A DNA stretch of 64,000 bases from an uncultured Pelagibacteraceae bacterium (GTDB lineage: Bacteria > Pseudomonadota > Alphaproteobacteria > Pelagibacterales > Pelagibacteraceae). The stretch covers positions 1 to 64,000 of the forward strand of contig CACJLZ010000002.1 of assembly GCA_902594395.1 (NCBI GenBank), in the 5' to 3' direction. How positions within the stretch are numbered: the first letter of the stretch is position 1; every line of letters begins with the position of its first letter. The notes beneath the pieces are model-generated. The model did not search any database and was not told where the DNA came from. It was given only the letters and a program-made list of their open reading frames with translations. Shown in pieces: positions 9,899-19,717 of this stretch. Position numbers and translations under genes: made by a program.

Positions 9899-10691
9899 TC
9901 CAATTAGTTTTGCTTTTAAAAAAGCTAAAAGTGAAAATAGACCTGCTTTATTAACTTATACTGTAGCTGGAGATAGTTCAAAAAAACAATCATTAGAGAT
10001 ATTAAAATCAATTTCAAAAAAGGTTGATATATTAGAAATTGGTGTTCCTCATAACACTCCAGTTGCTGATGGAAGTCAAATTCAAACTAGCTCGTATAGA
10101 GCAATCAAAAATGGAATTAAAGTAAATGATATTTTTAAAATTGTAAAAGATTTTAAAAAATTTGACAAAAATAAACCAATTATATTGATGGGATACTATA
10201 ATATGATTTTTCAATATGGTGAAAACGAGTTTTTAAAAAAATGCAAAATTTCAGGAGTAAATGGATTAATAATTGTAGATTTGCCTTGGCCTGAAAATAA
10301 AAAGTTTACAACTAAATGTAAAAAAAAATCAATATTTTTTATTCAACTTTTATCTCCGACCACATCTAAAAGCAGGTTAAAAAAGATAATTAATGATTCT
10401 CATGAAATGATTTATTTTATATCTATGCTCTCTACTACGGGGGGGAAGCTTAAAGTTTCCTCCAAAGAAATAATGTCTAACTATAATAAAATTAAAAAAG
10501 TAAACTCAAAAAAAAATGTTGTGATTGGCTTTGGTATTACCGAAAAAACTATAAAATCTCTTAAAAAAGCTGATGGTTTAGTTGTTGGAAGTGCTATTTG
10601 TGAAGAGATAACAAATTCAATAAAAAAAAGACAAAATCCTGTCACAAATGTTTATAATGTCGTAAATAGATTAAAAAATAAAATTAAATGA
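9891..10691 (+). CDS. trpA: Tryptophan synthase alpha chain, divergent
   Basis: LEIGVPHNTPVADGSQIQ, GLIIVDLPWPEN, GFGIT, VVGSAI; follows trpB. Confidence 0.85.
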   Translation: MFNPISFAFKKAKSENRPALLTYTVAGDSSKKQSLEILKSISKKVDILEIGVPHNTPVADGSQIQTSSYRAIKNGIKVNDIFKIVKDFKKFDKNKPIILMGYYNMIFQYGENEFLKKCKISGVNGLIIVDLPWPENKKFTTKCKKKSIFFIQLLSPTTSKSRLKKIINDSHEMIYFISMLSTTGGKLKVSSKEIMSNYNKIKKVNSKKNVVIGFGITEKTIKSLKKADGLVVGSAICEEITNSIKKRQNPVTNVYNVVNRLKNKIK

Positions 10692-11623
10692 ACTGGATAA
10701 CAAAAATAATAAACGCTGGTGAAAAAATAAAAACTGCCATACATAAAAGAGCAACAAAAGAAGAAATTGCAAACAGTGATTGGACCAGCTGCTGTAAAGG
10801 ACCTATTTTAAAAAAAGATTTGGAAGAAAATCTTTGGGTGTGCCCTGAGCCTGGGTGTAAAAAACATCACAGAATAAGCCCAAAGCAAAGATTTGATATT
10901 TTATTTGGTAAAAATAATTATGAGATATTTAAAACTCCTATTCCAAAAGATGATCCTTTGGGATTCATTGATAGCAAACCTTATAAAGAAAGATTAAAAA
11001 GTGCACGTAAAAAAACAGGCTTAGAATGTAGTATGGTTGTTGCTGAAGGTTCTATAAATCAAATTAAAATTACTGCAGTTGCATCTGACTTTGATTTTAT
11101 GGGTGCCAGCATTGGAGCAGCAGAGGGTGAAGCTTTTTTGTATGCAGCTCAACATGCAGTAGATAATAAGCAACCGTTACTAGTGTGTGCAACAGGGGGC
11201 GGTATGAAAATGCAAGAGTCATCAATCTCATTATCTCAAATGACACGAACTACACTTGCAATTAATGAAGTTAAAGCTGCAGGTTTGCCTTACATAGTTT
11301 TGATGGCAAGCCCAGTTGCTGGAGGAATCACAGCTAGTTATGCAATGTTGGGTGATATTCATATTGCAGAACCTGATGCGCTAATTGCGTTTGCTGGAGC
11401 TAGGGTCATCCAAGGAACTGTAAAAGAAGAATTACCTGAAGGTTTCCAAAGAAGTGAGTATGTTCAAAAAACAGGTTTTATTGATTTGATTGTTGAAAGA
11501 AAAGACCTTGCTGAAAAAATTGGGATTTTAATTTCAATTCTATTAAATAAGAAACCTGTTATAAGCACTGAAGAAAATGAAACTTCAGAAGATAGTCAGT
11601 CAATTACAAAAGCTGCATCCTAA
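10688..11623 (+). CDS. accD: Acetyl-CoA carboxylase carboxyltransferase beta subunit
   Basis: GASIGAAEGEAFLYAAQHA, GGGMKMQESSISLSQMTRT, VIQGTVKEELPEGFQ. Confidence 0.95.
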   Translation: MNWITKIINAGEKIKTAIHKRATKEEIANSDWTSCCKGPILKKDLEENLWVCPEPGCKKHHRISPKQRFDILFGKNNYEIFKTPIPKDDPLGFIDSKPYKERLKSARKKTGLECSMVVAEGSINQIKITAVASDFDFMGASIGAAEGEAFLYAAQHAVDNKQPLLVCATGGGMKMQESSISLSQMTRTTLAINEVKAAGLPYIVLMASPVAGGITASYAMLGDIHIAEPDALIAFAGARVIQGTVKEELPEGFQRSEYVQKTGFIDLIVERKDLAEKIGILISILLNKKPVISTEENETSEDSQSITKAAS

Positions 11624-12842
11624 AGAAATAGATTTAAGTTTAGATCGTATAAAAATTCTTTGTGAAAAATTAGGTAATCCTCAGGACAAAATAAAAGCAA
11701 TATCAGTCGTAGGTACAAATGGTAAACAATCTACCATTAATGCAATTTTTTCAATTCTCAAAGAATCAAAATTGAAATGCAATGTTTATACGAGCCCTCA
11801 CATTCAAAAAATCAATGAGCGATTTGTTTTTAATAATAATATGCTTCATGATAATGAATTAATTGATCTTTTTAAAGAAGTTGAAAAAATAAATGATCAA
11901 AGTCCCTTAACTTTTTTTGAGGCTTTGACTGCTTGTTATTTCTATAAGGCTGCTCAATATCCCAATAATATTAATTTAATTGAGGCAGGTTTGTTTCATA
12001 GGTTTGACGCAACTAATATTCTAAAAGATAATTTAGCAAGTATTGTATGCTCTATTAGTAAAGATCATCTTGATTGGTTACCAAAGGATCAACAAACTAT
12101 TGAAAAAATTGTATTTGAAAAAACATCCTCTCTTTTAAATTCTAATATAATTGTATCTAAACAATACTCGGTTAAAACAACTGAGAGTATCAAAAAATCA
12201 ATTTCACAAAACTTATCTAATAAATTGTTTTTTAATGAAGATTATAGTTATTCTAATGGAGAAAATGGTTTTTTTTATTATGAAGATAAATTTGGTGGCT
12301 TAAAACTGCCGTTGCCAAATATTCTTGGACAATTTCAGTTAGAAAATATTTCAACAGCAATAGCAGCAATAAGACAGTTAAATTTAGAAGTTAAAGATGA
12401 TGATATAAAAAATGCAATTACCAAAATTGAGAGTATTGGCAGATTACAGGAAATAAAGTCTGGAAAAATTAAAGATCTAATCAAAAATAACCGGTTATTG
12501 TTAGATGGAAGTCATAATGAAGATGGCGCTAGAGTTTTAAATGAATATCTTCAAACTTTAGATTGTAATAAGCATTTTATCATAGGAATGATGTCTAATA
12601 AAAATCATGAAGAATACATTGGCCACTTTAAAGATATTTCGTCTCTAACCACTGTTGATATCCCTAATCAGCAAAACGCTATCAGTGGTAAAAAATTAAA
12701 AGAAAAATTTAGAAATATTTTAAATGTTAAATATGAAGAAAATGTTGAAAAAGCAATTAAAACACTATCACTTAAAGAAAATGATATTTTAATAATTACA
12801 GGATCTTTGTATTTAGCCGGCGAAGTATTAAACTTAAATTAG
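11577..12842 (+). CDS. folC: Folylpolyglutamate synthase / dihydrofolate synthase
   Basis: LHPKEIDLSLDRI, VVGTNGKQSTI, TSPHI, LLLDGSHNEDGA. Confidence 0.93.
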   Translation: MKLQKIVSQLQKLHPKEIDLSLDRIKILCEKLGNPQDKIKAISVVGTNGKQSTINAIFSILKESKLKCNVYTSPHIQKINERFVFNNNMLHDNELIDLFKEVEKINDQSPLTFFEALTACYFYKAAQYPNNINLIEAGLFHRFDATNILKDNLASIVCSISKDHLDWLPKDQQTIEKIVFEKTSSLLNSNIIVSKQYSVKTTESIKKSISQNLSNKLFFNEDYSYSNGENGFFYYEDKFGGLKLPLPNILGQFQLENISTAIAAIRQLNLEVKDDDIKNAITKIESIGRLQEIKSGKIKDLIKNNRLLLDGSHNEDGARVLNEYLQTLDCNKHFIIGMMSNKNHEEYIGHFKDISSLTTVDIPNQQNAISGKKLKEKFRNILNVKYEENVEKAIKTLSLKENDILIITGSLYLAGEVLNLN

Positions 12843-13156
12843 ATATTTTTTTCTAAAAACTCTTTCATATGGCTTTCAGGAACTCCACCAACTTTTCTAT
12901 CAACCTCGACACCTTTTTTATAGATTATAACTGTTGGAACACCTCTTATTCCTGCAGCACTCCCCGTATTAATACCACCATCTTCTATATCGGCATAATA
13001 AAAACCAGCTTTGTCCTTATACTCAACTGCAAGTTTATCCATAATTGGTTTTAAAGACTTACAAGGGCCACACCAGGCTGCGCTAAACTGAATTACTGAA
13101 ACGTCTTCACCTTTAATTTTGTTTTCAAAATCTTCATCTTTAAAATCTATAAGCAT
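12839..13156 (-). CDS. trxA: Thioredoxin
   Basis: FSAAWCGPCKSLKPI, GVPTVIIYKKG. Confidence 0.95.
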   Translation of the reverse strand: MLIDFKDEDFENKIKGEDVSVIQFSAAWCGPCKSLKPIMDKLAVEYKDKAGFYYADIEDGGINTGSAAGIRGVPTVIIYKKGVEVDRKVGGVPESHMKEFLEKNI

Positions 13157-13190
13157 AAATCCTTTCTATTAATTTGTTTATTAAAGTCAA

Positions 13191-14627
13191 CTAGGCAATT
13201 TCATATTTCTTTTCAATAGACATAATAAAATCATTTATTTCTTCTAGTTTATTTAATTCATTTTTATCATCTCTTTTATCTGCTTGATCTCTCAAATAGT
13301 CGATTTCATTATATGCCATATTTACCGTTTGCCACTTCTCCTTGTTCTTACTTAGTATACGTCTAGCAATTTCGCTTTTAATATTTTTATATAAATCAAG
13401 TGGTAAAATTTGCGGCGCTTCCTGATAAATAATTTTTTGTCCAAACCAACTGCATCTTTTGTCTGTAAATTTATCTAGCATTTTCAACTTATCTTCCCAA
13501 GACGAGCTATGCCAGATTTTAAAAAGAGCAGTATCTTTATTAGGAATAAATTTTTCATACAAAGTCTCTTCAGGTAACAAATCTTCCTGGGTTTTAGTTT
13601 GCTCTTTTTCCTCTGCTGCCTCTCTATTTATAATTTGTATATTTTTGCAAAAATTTTCATTATTTCTGACCATTTGTGCTCTTTTTTTTATTGTTTCTAA
13701 ATCTAGGTCTGAATAGGGTTTTTGTTTTAAGGCAAACTCTTTATTCAAAATTACTGGAGCTTTATTGGTTTTTAAAACTCTTATAGCCTTAGGACTATAT
13801 TTTTTTAGTATATCTCTTAATTGATTTACTGATAAATTTAATAATGGTTCTGGATCTCTTCTCAAATCCCAAACATATCCCCACGATGCGTAAGACGGAT
13901 GAAAACAATGATTTGGATGTAGTGTGCTAGTGAGATACATCATATTTCTACCCTTAACATTTTCAAAAATAGAATATATACCCTCATTTTTTAAAAACGT
14001 TTCTACGCTTGTTTTAGTTGATGTTTTTAAAAATGTTTCCCAATTTTCTTTATGTTTATCTTTAATAATTCTAAGAATCTTTAGTGAGTTTTGCGCATCA
14101 ACGTAGGCAGTATGGCTTGCTGAAGTGTCAAAACCTTGTATTCTTGATAAAGATTCTAATGCTAAGCTTGGGTTTCCCGCCTCAGTTAATTCTGTTTTTA
14201 AAGTTTCAGAATTCAAGGTTTGAGCTGCCCTAGCTATATGTAAACCATCATGTTCACTGTTAGGTGATGAGTGAGTAGCGTAAGGATAACGGTTACCCTT
14301 AAAAAAATTGAAATGAAACATCCTTCGATCAAAATTTAAATTTGACCACCCCATAAACATTGCTGGTGCACATTTAGAGAAAAAATTTTCAACAGCACCT
14401 AAAAAATCATAATGTGAATAATTGCCTTTAGTTAATAAATCAATACTGGTTGAATTTACAAGTAAAGCCTTAGCACTCGGCACCTCACCTTCCGGCATTC
14501 TCCCTCTTATATTTAACTTTCCAATTTCTTTTAAATTTTTATCAACTACAACAGCCCCAACTTCAATTATGGATCCCCATATTGTTGAATTCGTAGTTTC
14601 GGTATCGTAAATTACAATTTTATCCAT
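13191..14627 (-). CDS. sbcB: Exodeoxyribonuclease I (SbcB/ExoI family)
   Basis: IYDTETT...EVGAV, GWSNLNFDRRMF, SHTAYVDAQ DEDDh motifs, 478 aa. Confidence 0.85.
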   Translation of the reverse strand: MDKIVIYDTETTNSTIWGSIIEVGAVVVDKNLKEIGKLNIRGRMPEGEVPSAKALLVNSTSIDLLTKGNYSHYDFLGAVENFFSKCAPAMFMGWSNLNFDRRMFHFNFFKGNRYPYATHSSPNSEHDGLHIARAAQTLNSETLKTELTEAGNPSLALESLSRIQGFDTSASHTAYVDAQNSLKILRIIKDKHKENWETFLKTSTKTSVETFLKNEGIYSIFENVKGRNMMYLTSTLHPNHCFHPSYASWGYVWDLRRDPEPLLNLSVNQLRDILKKYSPKAIRVLKTNKAPVILNKEFALKQKPYSDLDLETIKKRAQMVRNNENFCKNIQIINREAAEEKEQTKTQEDLLPEETLYEKFIPNKDTALFKIWHSSSWEDKLKMLDKFTDKRCSWFGQKIIYQEAPQILPLDLYKNIKSEIARRILSKNKEKWQTVNMAYNEIDYLRDQADKRDDKNELNKLEEINDFIMSIEKKYEIA

Positions 14628-14633
14628 TTTTTA

Positions 14634-15320
14634 TTAAACTAAATTATTCATTTCATTAAACTTTTTTAATCTACCTAAAAACAAATTTTGATATGTTATT
14701 AGTTCAGGCCCTTGAATCTTAAACTCTTGAAATAAATTATCCACTGTGCAAACTAAAATAACACATGCATTAATGTTGGAATTGTAAACAACATTATGCG
14801 CTAAAGAGTAAGCGGCAGTTTGTAAAAACCAAGAGTCTATGTACTCTGCTTTTTTTGGTTTGTTGGACTGCTTGAAATCAATTATTGTCTCTTTACCTTC
14901 ATAAACACCCACACAGTCTGCTGTGCCTGCATATCTCTCAGGATAATACATAGTGCACTCCACACCATATATTTCCTCTAATCTATTTGTTAAACCCTTA
15001 TCAATAATTTCTTTTGCCATTTTTTTATATTGTTCATTGTCTTCAAAGAAACTCAAATTTTCTCTACCTAAAAGAAAAGACTCTAAATAGCTGTGCATTT
15101 GAGAACCTCTGCTACTTGCTGCCTTTGTTATAGCTTCAGCTTCTTTGTGACCGGTTCTCTCTCTCCAGTTTGCTAATGCTGCTTTATCTTCCTCGGATTT
15201 AGTTGCATCAAGTATTGAGGTCACACTCGGTAACTTTGCTTCTCCTAATACGTATCTTCTTATTCCATCCTCTGTCGCTCTTGAACTTGAAGGATAGTCA
15301 TATTTTTTGTTCCAACGCAT
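14634..15320 (-). CDS. PD-(D/E)XK exonuclease, RecB/MGME1/phage-exonuclease-like
   Basis: LPSVTSIL, GSQMHSYLE, YAGTADCVGVYEGKETIIDFKQSNKPK, QTAAYSLAHN; track ORF starts at 15398 but MRWNKKYDYP (15320) is a plausible start. Confidence 0.75.
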   Translation of the reverse strand: MRWNKKYDYPSSSRATEDGIRRYVLGEAKLPSVTSILDATKSEEDKAALANWRERTGHKEAEAITKAASSRGSQMHSYLESFLLGRENLSFFEDNEQYKKMAKEIIDKGLTNRLEEIYGVECTMYYPERYAGTADCVGVYEGKETIIDFKQSNKPKKAEYIDSWFLQTAAYSLAHNVVYNSNINACVILVCTVDNLFQEFKIQGPELITYQNLFLGRLKKFNEMNNLV

Positions 15321-15357
15321 GTGATTTCTTATAGTCGGTATTATCTGAAAAAAGAAA

Positions 15358-16449
15358 TTATTTTTTGACTTGTTTATTTCTTTCAACAAAACTCTCAACG
15401 TTCTCTGTTAGAACAGCTTTTTCAACTTGCTCGGGATCTTTTATATTTTCTAAAGTTCTGGTAATTGATCTTGCATCTTTTCCAAAACTATCAACAACTG
15501 TCATAGCCTCCTCAAGTTTTTTTCTTAATTTATAAATATTATCAAAATGACTAGAAAATCTCGTACTTATTGTTTTTAAATGATCATAAATCTCTGTTGC
15601 GTGTTTTGAAATTTTAAGAGACTGAAAGCCCATGTGTAAAGACTGTAAATAAGCTGAAAGAGTATTTGGGCCACAAATTACTATTTTATATTTTTTCATT
15701 AATTCTTGGGTTAATAGTTCTTTGCTGCTTGGGTCTTGATACTCAGTTAATTCTTTATAAAGACTTTCTGTAGGAGCGTACACTATTGCAAAATTTGAAG
15801 TTTTAGGTGGTACAATATATTTTTCCATGACACTTTTTGCTTTAGCTTTAAATGCACTTGCTAATTTTGTTCTACCATCATCAACTGCCTTCTTATCATC
15901 TGCCTCGTGTGCATCTGTAATTGCCTTAAATTTTTCTACAGGAAAATGAGAGTCTACCGGAACCAAAACATTCCCTTGAAGCTTGATTGCAAATTCTACG
16001 TTTTCACTTGTATCTTCTTTCATTTTAACATTTGTCATATATTGAGACGCAGGCAATAAATCTTTGATTAGAGCATCCAAAGAATACTCAGCTAGAGTTC
16101 CATATTTTTTGACCCCTGCTAAAATTTTAGTAATTCCCTCTTGACTTTGATTTAAGAGCTTTACTTGTTCATTAAAATTACCAACCTTCTCATCAACTTT
16201 AGTAAGTGCCTCGGTCATATCCTTTGTAACACCAGTTGATAAAGAGTTAAATGAGGTAGACATCGAACTTAGAGATGTATTGATTGTAGAGTTTAAGCTA
16301 TCTTTTAATCTAATAATTTCCGCATTCAAATTTGCTATTTCATTAGTCTCATCAGCTCTGTTCTCTTTCTTGGACTTTATATTTAAATACAAAATAGCCA
16401 AGATTGCTCCAAACATTAAAATCAAAATTATTAATAAAATTGTGTCCAT
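15358..16449 (-). CDS. rmuC: DNA recombination protein RmuC family
   Basis: N-terminal TM + coiled coil, PVDSHFPVEKF, FAIVYAPTESLY, VICGPNTLSAYLQSL. Confidence 0.9.
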   Translation of the reverse strand: MDTILLIILILMFGAILAILYLNIKSKKENRADETNEIANLNAEIIRLKDSLNSTINTSLSSMSTSFNSLSTGVTKDMTEALTKVDEKVGNFNEQVKLLNQSQEGITKILAGVKKYGTLAEYSLDALIKDLLPASQYMTNVKMKEDTSENVEFAIKLQGNVLVPVDSHFPVEKFKAITDAHEADDKKAVDDGRTKLASAFKAKAKSVMEKYIVPPKTSNFAIVYAPTESLYKELTEYQDPSSKELLTQELMKKYKIVICGPNTLSAYLQSLHMGFQSLKISKHATEIYDHLKTISTRFSSHFDNIYKLRKKLEEAMTVVDSFGKDARSITRTLENIKDPEQVEKAVLTENVESFVERNKQVKK

Positions 16450-16479
16450 GATTCGTAACTTGTATTATAAGGGATTTTT

Positions 16480-16611
16480 ATGGAATTATATCTTATTTTG
16501 AAAATTATTTTTGGAATAGGGGTTCTAATAGCTACTTATGCAATAATAAGAAATTTGGATATCATCAAAATTATTCTCATATACTTTAAAGATAAATTAC
16601 TTAGAAAGTAA
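16480..16611 (+). CDS. Putative 43-aa single-pass membrane protein
   Basis: Manual translation MELYLILKIIFGIGVLIATYAIIRNLDIIKIILIYFKDKLLRK*; TATAAG 8 nt upstream of ATG; fills gap between rmuC and hisG. Confidence 0.4.
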   Translation: MELYLILKIIFGIGVLIATYAIIRNLDIIKIILIYFKDKLLRK

Positions 16612-17283
16612 TTTAATAAAGTTTTTTAAACCTTTTTTTTTATTATTTTTTTTTGAAGTAAAAATACAAGCTTGAGATTTTAAGATTTCTCCATCTTTCA
16701 ATATACGTAGGTTATTCGCTCTAAGAGTCTCACCTGTAGATGTTATATCTGTAATTAATTCAGCTGAACCAGTAAAAGGGTACGCCTCAGTTGCTCCTAA
16801 ACTATCAACCAATTTAAATTGAGTAACACCTTTAGAGAATAAAAAATCCCTGGTTAAATTTGGATACTTAGTTGCAACTCTTAATCTTTTTTTTTTTTTA
16901 TCTCTAAATTCAAATGCAATTTCTTCTAGGTCAGCTATTGTTTGAACATCGATCCAAGGATCAGGTATAGCTACAACTAGACTAGCATTTCCAAAATCAA
17001 GTTTTTTAATAACATTTATTTTGTTTTGGATATTTATCTCACTTTCTTTTAATAAATCAAAACCAGAAAAGCCAATATCTAAAGAGCCATCTCCTAATCT
17101 TTCAATAATTTCTCTAGCGTGCAAATATAAAATTTTTATGTTTAATTTATTTTTTATTGAACCTATCAAATCTCTTTCCCCTCGCTCAGAAATCAGCTTT
17201 AATCTTTTTTTAGTAAAAATTTTTAAAACATCTTTTCTTAACCGTCCCTTACTTGGTATTCCTATATTTATAAAATTTTTCAT
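16597..17283 (-). CDS. hisG: ATP phosphoribosyltransferase, short form
   Basis: GIPSKGRLRKDVL, DIGFSGFDLL, SLGATEAYPFTGSAELITDITSTGETLRANNL. Confidence 0.95.
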   Translation of the reverse strand: MKNFINIGIPSKGRLRKDVLKIFTKKRLKLISERGERDLIGSIKNKLNIKILYLHAREIIERLGDGSLDIGFSGFDLLKESEINIQNKINVIKKLDFGNASLVVAIPDPWIDVQTIADLEEIAFEFRDKKKKRLRVATKYPNLTRDFLFSKGVTQFKLVDSLGATEAYPFTGSAELITDITSTGETLRANNLRILKDGEILKSQACIFTSKKNNKKKGLKNFIKLLSK

Positions 17284-18338
17284 GATTGATAATTTAAGTT
17301 AAAAGCTGCTCCAACTGCCGGTATTTGTTTTTTTGAACCAAGATCAGAAATTAATTTGTCATAACGACCACCGTTACAACAATTAATAATTTTCGACTTT
17401 AATTTGATGTCTATTTTAAAAACTATGCCAGTGTAATACTCCAATTGTCTACCAAAGGCTGATGAGAAAACTACATTCAACTTAGATATTTTGTTTTTTG
17501 AGACAGGAAAATATTTCTGATCAACAAAAAGGTTTATTTTATGTTTTTTAAAGAATTTATTTAATTCCTTTGCAGCTTTATTTATTGGGCATTTAATTTT
17601 TAGAAACTCTTTAATGATTTTTGATGTTTTACTTCCTTTACTTGCTCTTCTTGGATCCTTAATCTTTTTATCAAACCTTTCTAAAATTTCTTTTAATGTT
17701 CTACCTGCAACAATTGATGATAGATTACCCTTTAACATTTTTAAATATCGTCTTTTATCAACTTCAACAATAGTTGGATCTACATCAGAATTTGTCTCTA
17801 ATCTTTTTAATAAATCACTGAAATATTCCTCTCGCCAAAAATGTCTTGTAAGTCTTAATTTCCATCTTTTTGGTATATCTAATTTAGATATTAAAAGATT
17901 AAAAATCTCTACATTACCAACAGTTAAAGTGCCAGTTGAGTATTTCAAATTTTTTAGTGATTTAAGTGATGTATTTATTATTTCTTTGTCATCATTTTTT
18001 TCATCTTTCGATCCTATAATCTCAAAACCAACTTGATTTCGTATTATAGAGTCCTTTTTATTTTGAGATTTTCTATAAGCCTGTCCGCTATAAAATATTT
18101 TTTCTTTGCCCTTTAAATTGTTTTCTAAATATCTGAGACAAGAAGCAATGGTAAGGTCAGGTCTTAAACATAATTCATTACCTGTCTGATCTGTAAATGA
18201 AAAAATAAATTTTCTAAAACTTTCACCAGATCTTTGAACTATATGATTAGTCTCAATAACTGATGGCAATTCAATATATTTAAATCCTTTAGACTGAACT
18301 GATCTAAGGATCTTGTTAGATAAATTTTTTGATTTCAT
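17280..18338 (-). CDS. hisZ: ATP phosphoribosyltransferase regulatory subunit
   Basis: HisRS-like catalytic fold, follows hisS, precedes hisG(S); LRPDLTIASCLRYL, YYTGIVF, GGRYDKLI. Confidence 0.88.
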   Translation of the reverse strand: MKSKNLSNKILRSVQSKGFKYIELPSVIETNHIVQRSGESFRKFIFSFTDQTGNELCLRPDLTIASCLRYLENNLKGKEKIFYSGQAYRKSQNKKDSIIRNQVGFEIIGSKDEKNDDKEIINTSLKSLKNLKYSTGTLTVGNVEIFNLLISKLDIPKRWKLRLTRHFWREEYFSDLLKRLETNSDVDPTIVEVDKRRYLKMLKGNLSSIVAGRTLKEILERFDKKIKDPRRASKGSKTSKIIKEFLKIKCPINKAAKELNKFFKKHKINLFVDQKYFPVSKNKISKLNVVFSSAFGRQLEYYTGIVFKIDIKLKSKIINCCNGGRYDKLISDLGSKKQIPAVGAAFNLNYQS

Positions 18339-19713
18339 TTATTAAATTTTCTTTTGGAAATGTGATTTGGTTATTCGCCCCTTTAGCCCCAAGTAGATTT
18401 TTTAATGTTATTTTATTATCTTTAAATTCATTTTCACCGCAGATAACTGCAACTGGACATTCTCGTTTGTTAGCATAAGTAAGTTGCTTACCTAGATTTT
18501 TTTTACTATCCAAAAATATTTCAGAATTGATATTATTTTTTCTTAAATTATCTAAAATTTCGTAATAATTTTTTAAATATTTTTCATCCATTACACAAAC
18601 AATAACTGGATTTTGTGTATCAACTTCTATTTGATTTAATTGCATCATTGCGAATAGCAATCTATCAACACCAATACTCACACCTGTTCCTGGAATATCT
18701 ACACCCTTAAATCTTGAAATTAATTTATTATATTGTCCGCCTGAGCAAATACTTCCAATATCAACTTCGTTACCCTTAATATTTTTTACTTTAAAATTTA
18801 GATTGGTTTCAACACAAAACCCATCATAATAATCTAGACCTCTAACTATGGTAAAATTAGTTTTTACTTGATCAGAATAATTTCCAAAGTTTAAAACTTC
18901 AAATAATTCCTCTAGTTCTTTAATGCCCTCTTGGGTAACAGGATTTTTAAAATTTTCTTTAAGTTCCTTTAAATCTTTAATCCTTAAAAAATTTAAGATT
19001 TTTGAAGCTTGCTCATTACTTAAGTTTGCTCCTTTTGTTATAGCTCCACTTTTATCTTTTCTTTCTTTTTTTAATAATTCTTCGACACCCTTTAGACCAA
19101 AACCTGGTTTATCGAGTTTATCTATAGCTCTCATTACTTTGATTTGTTTATCTTTTTCAATTTTCAAATCCTCAATCAGACCTTGAATGATTTTTCTGTT
19201 ACTGACATTAACAGTAAACTGATCTTTTTTTAAACCACAATCTATTAAAGTATTTGAGATCAAATTACACAATTCAGTATTGGCTTGAGCTGGATTAACG
19301 TTTCCAACTATATCACAATCTGCTTGGGTAAATTCCCTATACCTAGCATTTCCAGATTTTTCATTTCTAAATACATTTTGAATTGCATATCTTTTATATA
19401 TTGAAGGAAGCTCTTGATTATTTTGTGCAACAAATCTAGCAAGTGGACTTGATAAGTCATATCTTAAAGTAATATTTTTTTCTCCATCATCAAATGTAAA
19501 CACATCAGACATAGGATTATTCTCGTCCTCTGCAAGAAAGGAGCCTATATTTTCACTAATTTCAAATGATGGTGTTTCCAATGGATCAAATCCATATTTA
19601 ATAAAATTTTTCTCAATAACCCCATATAGTCTTTTTTTGAGAATTAATTTTTTATTCCATCTATCTTCAAAACCTGAGGGTAGTCCAGGAATTAATTTAT
19701 TTTCTTTATTCAT
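18316..19713 (-). CDS. hisS: Histidyl-tRNA synthetase, divergent alphaproteobacterial type
   Basis: GFEDRW, FTFDDGEKNITLRYDLSSPLARF, FRNEKSGNARYREFTQADCDIVG, GGQYNKLISRF; start taken at MNKENKL (19713) instead of track start 19761, which lies inside a tRNA-like element. Confidence 0.93.
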   Translation of the reverse strand: MNKENKLIPGLPSGFEDRWNKKLILKKRLYGVIEKNFIKYGFDPLETPSFEISENIGSFLAEDENNPMSDVFTFDDGEKNITLRYDLSSPLARFVAQNNQELPSIYKRYAIQNVFRNEKSGNARYREFTQADCDIVGNVNPAQANTELCNLISNTLIDCGLKKDQFTVNVSNRKIIQGLIEDLKIEKDKQIKVMRAIDKLDKPGFGLKGVEELLKKERKDKSGAITKGANLSNEQASKILNFLRIKDLKELKENFKNPVTQEGIKELEELFEVLNFGNYSDQVKTNFTIVRGLDYYDGFCVETNLNFKVKNIKGNEVDIGSICSGGQYNKLISRFKGVDIPGTGVSIGVDRLLFAMMQLNQIEVDTQNPVIVCVMDEKYLKNYYEILDNLRKNNINSEIFLDSKKNLGKQLTYANKRECPVAVICGENEFKDNKITLKNLLGAKGANNQITFPKENLINEIKKFI

Positions 19714-19717
19714 TTTT

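Noticed and set aside
10780-10880. Altered Zn-ribbon cysteines in AccD (SCCKGPIL...CPEPGC)
   Set aside because: Alphaproteobacterial AccD often has degenerated Zn-ribbon cysteines; not clearly unusual.
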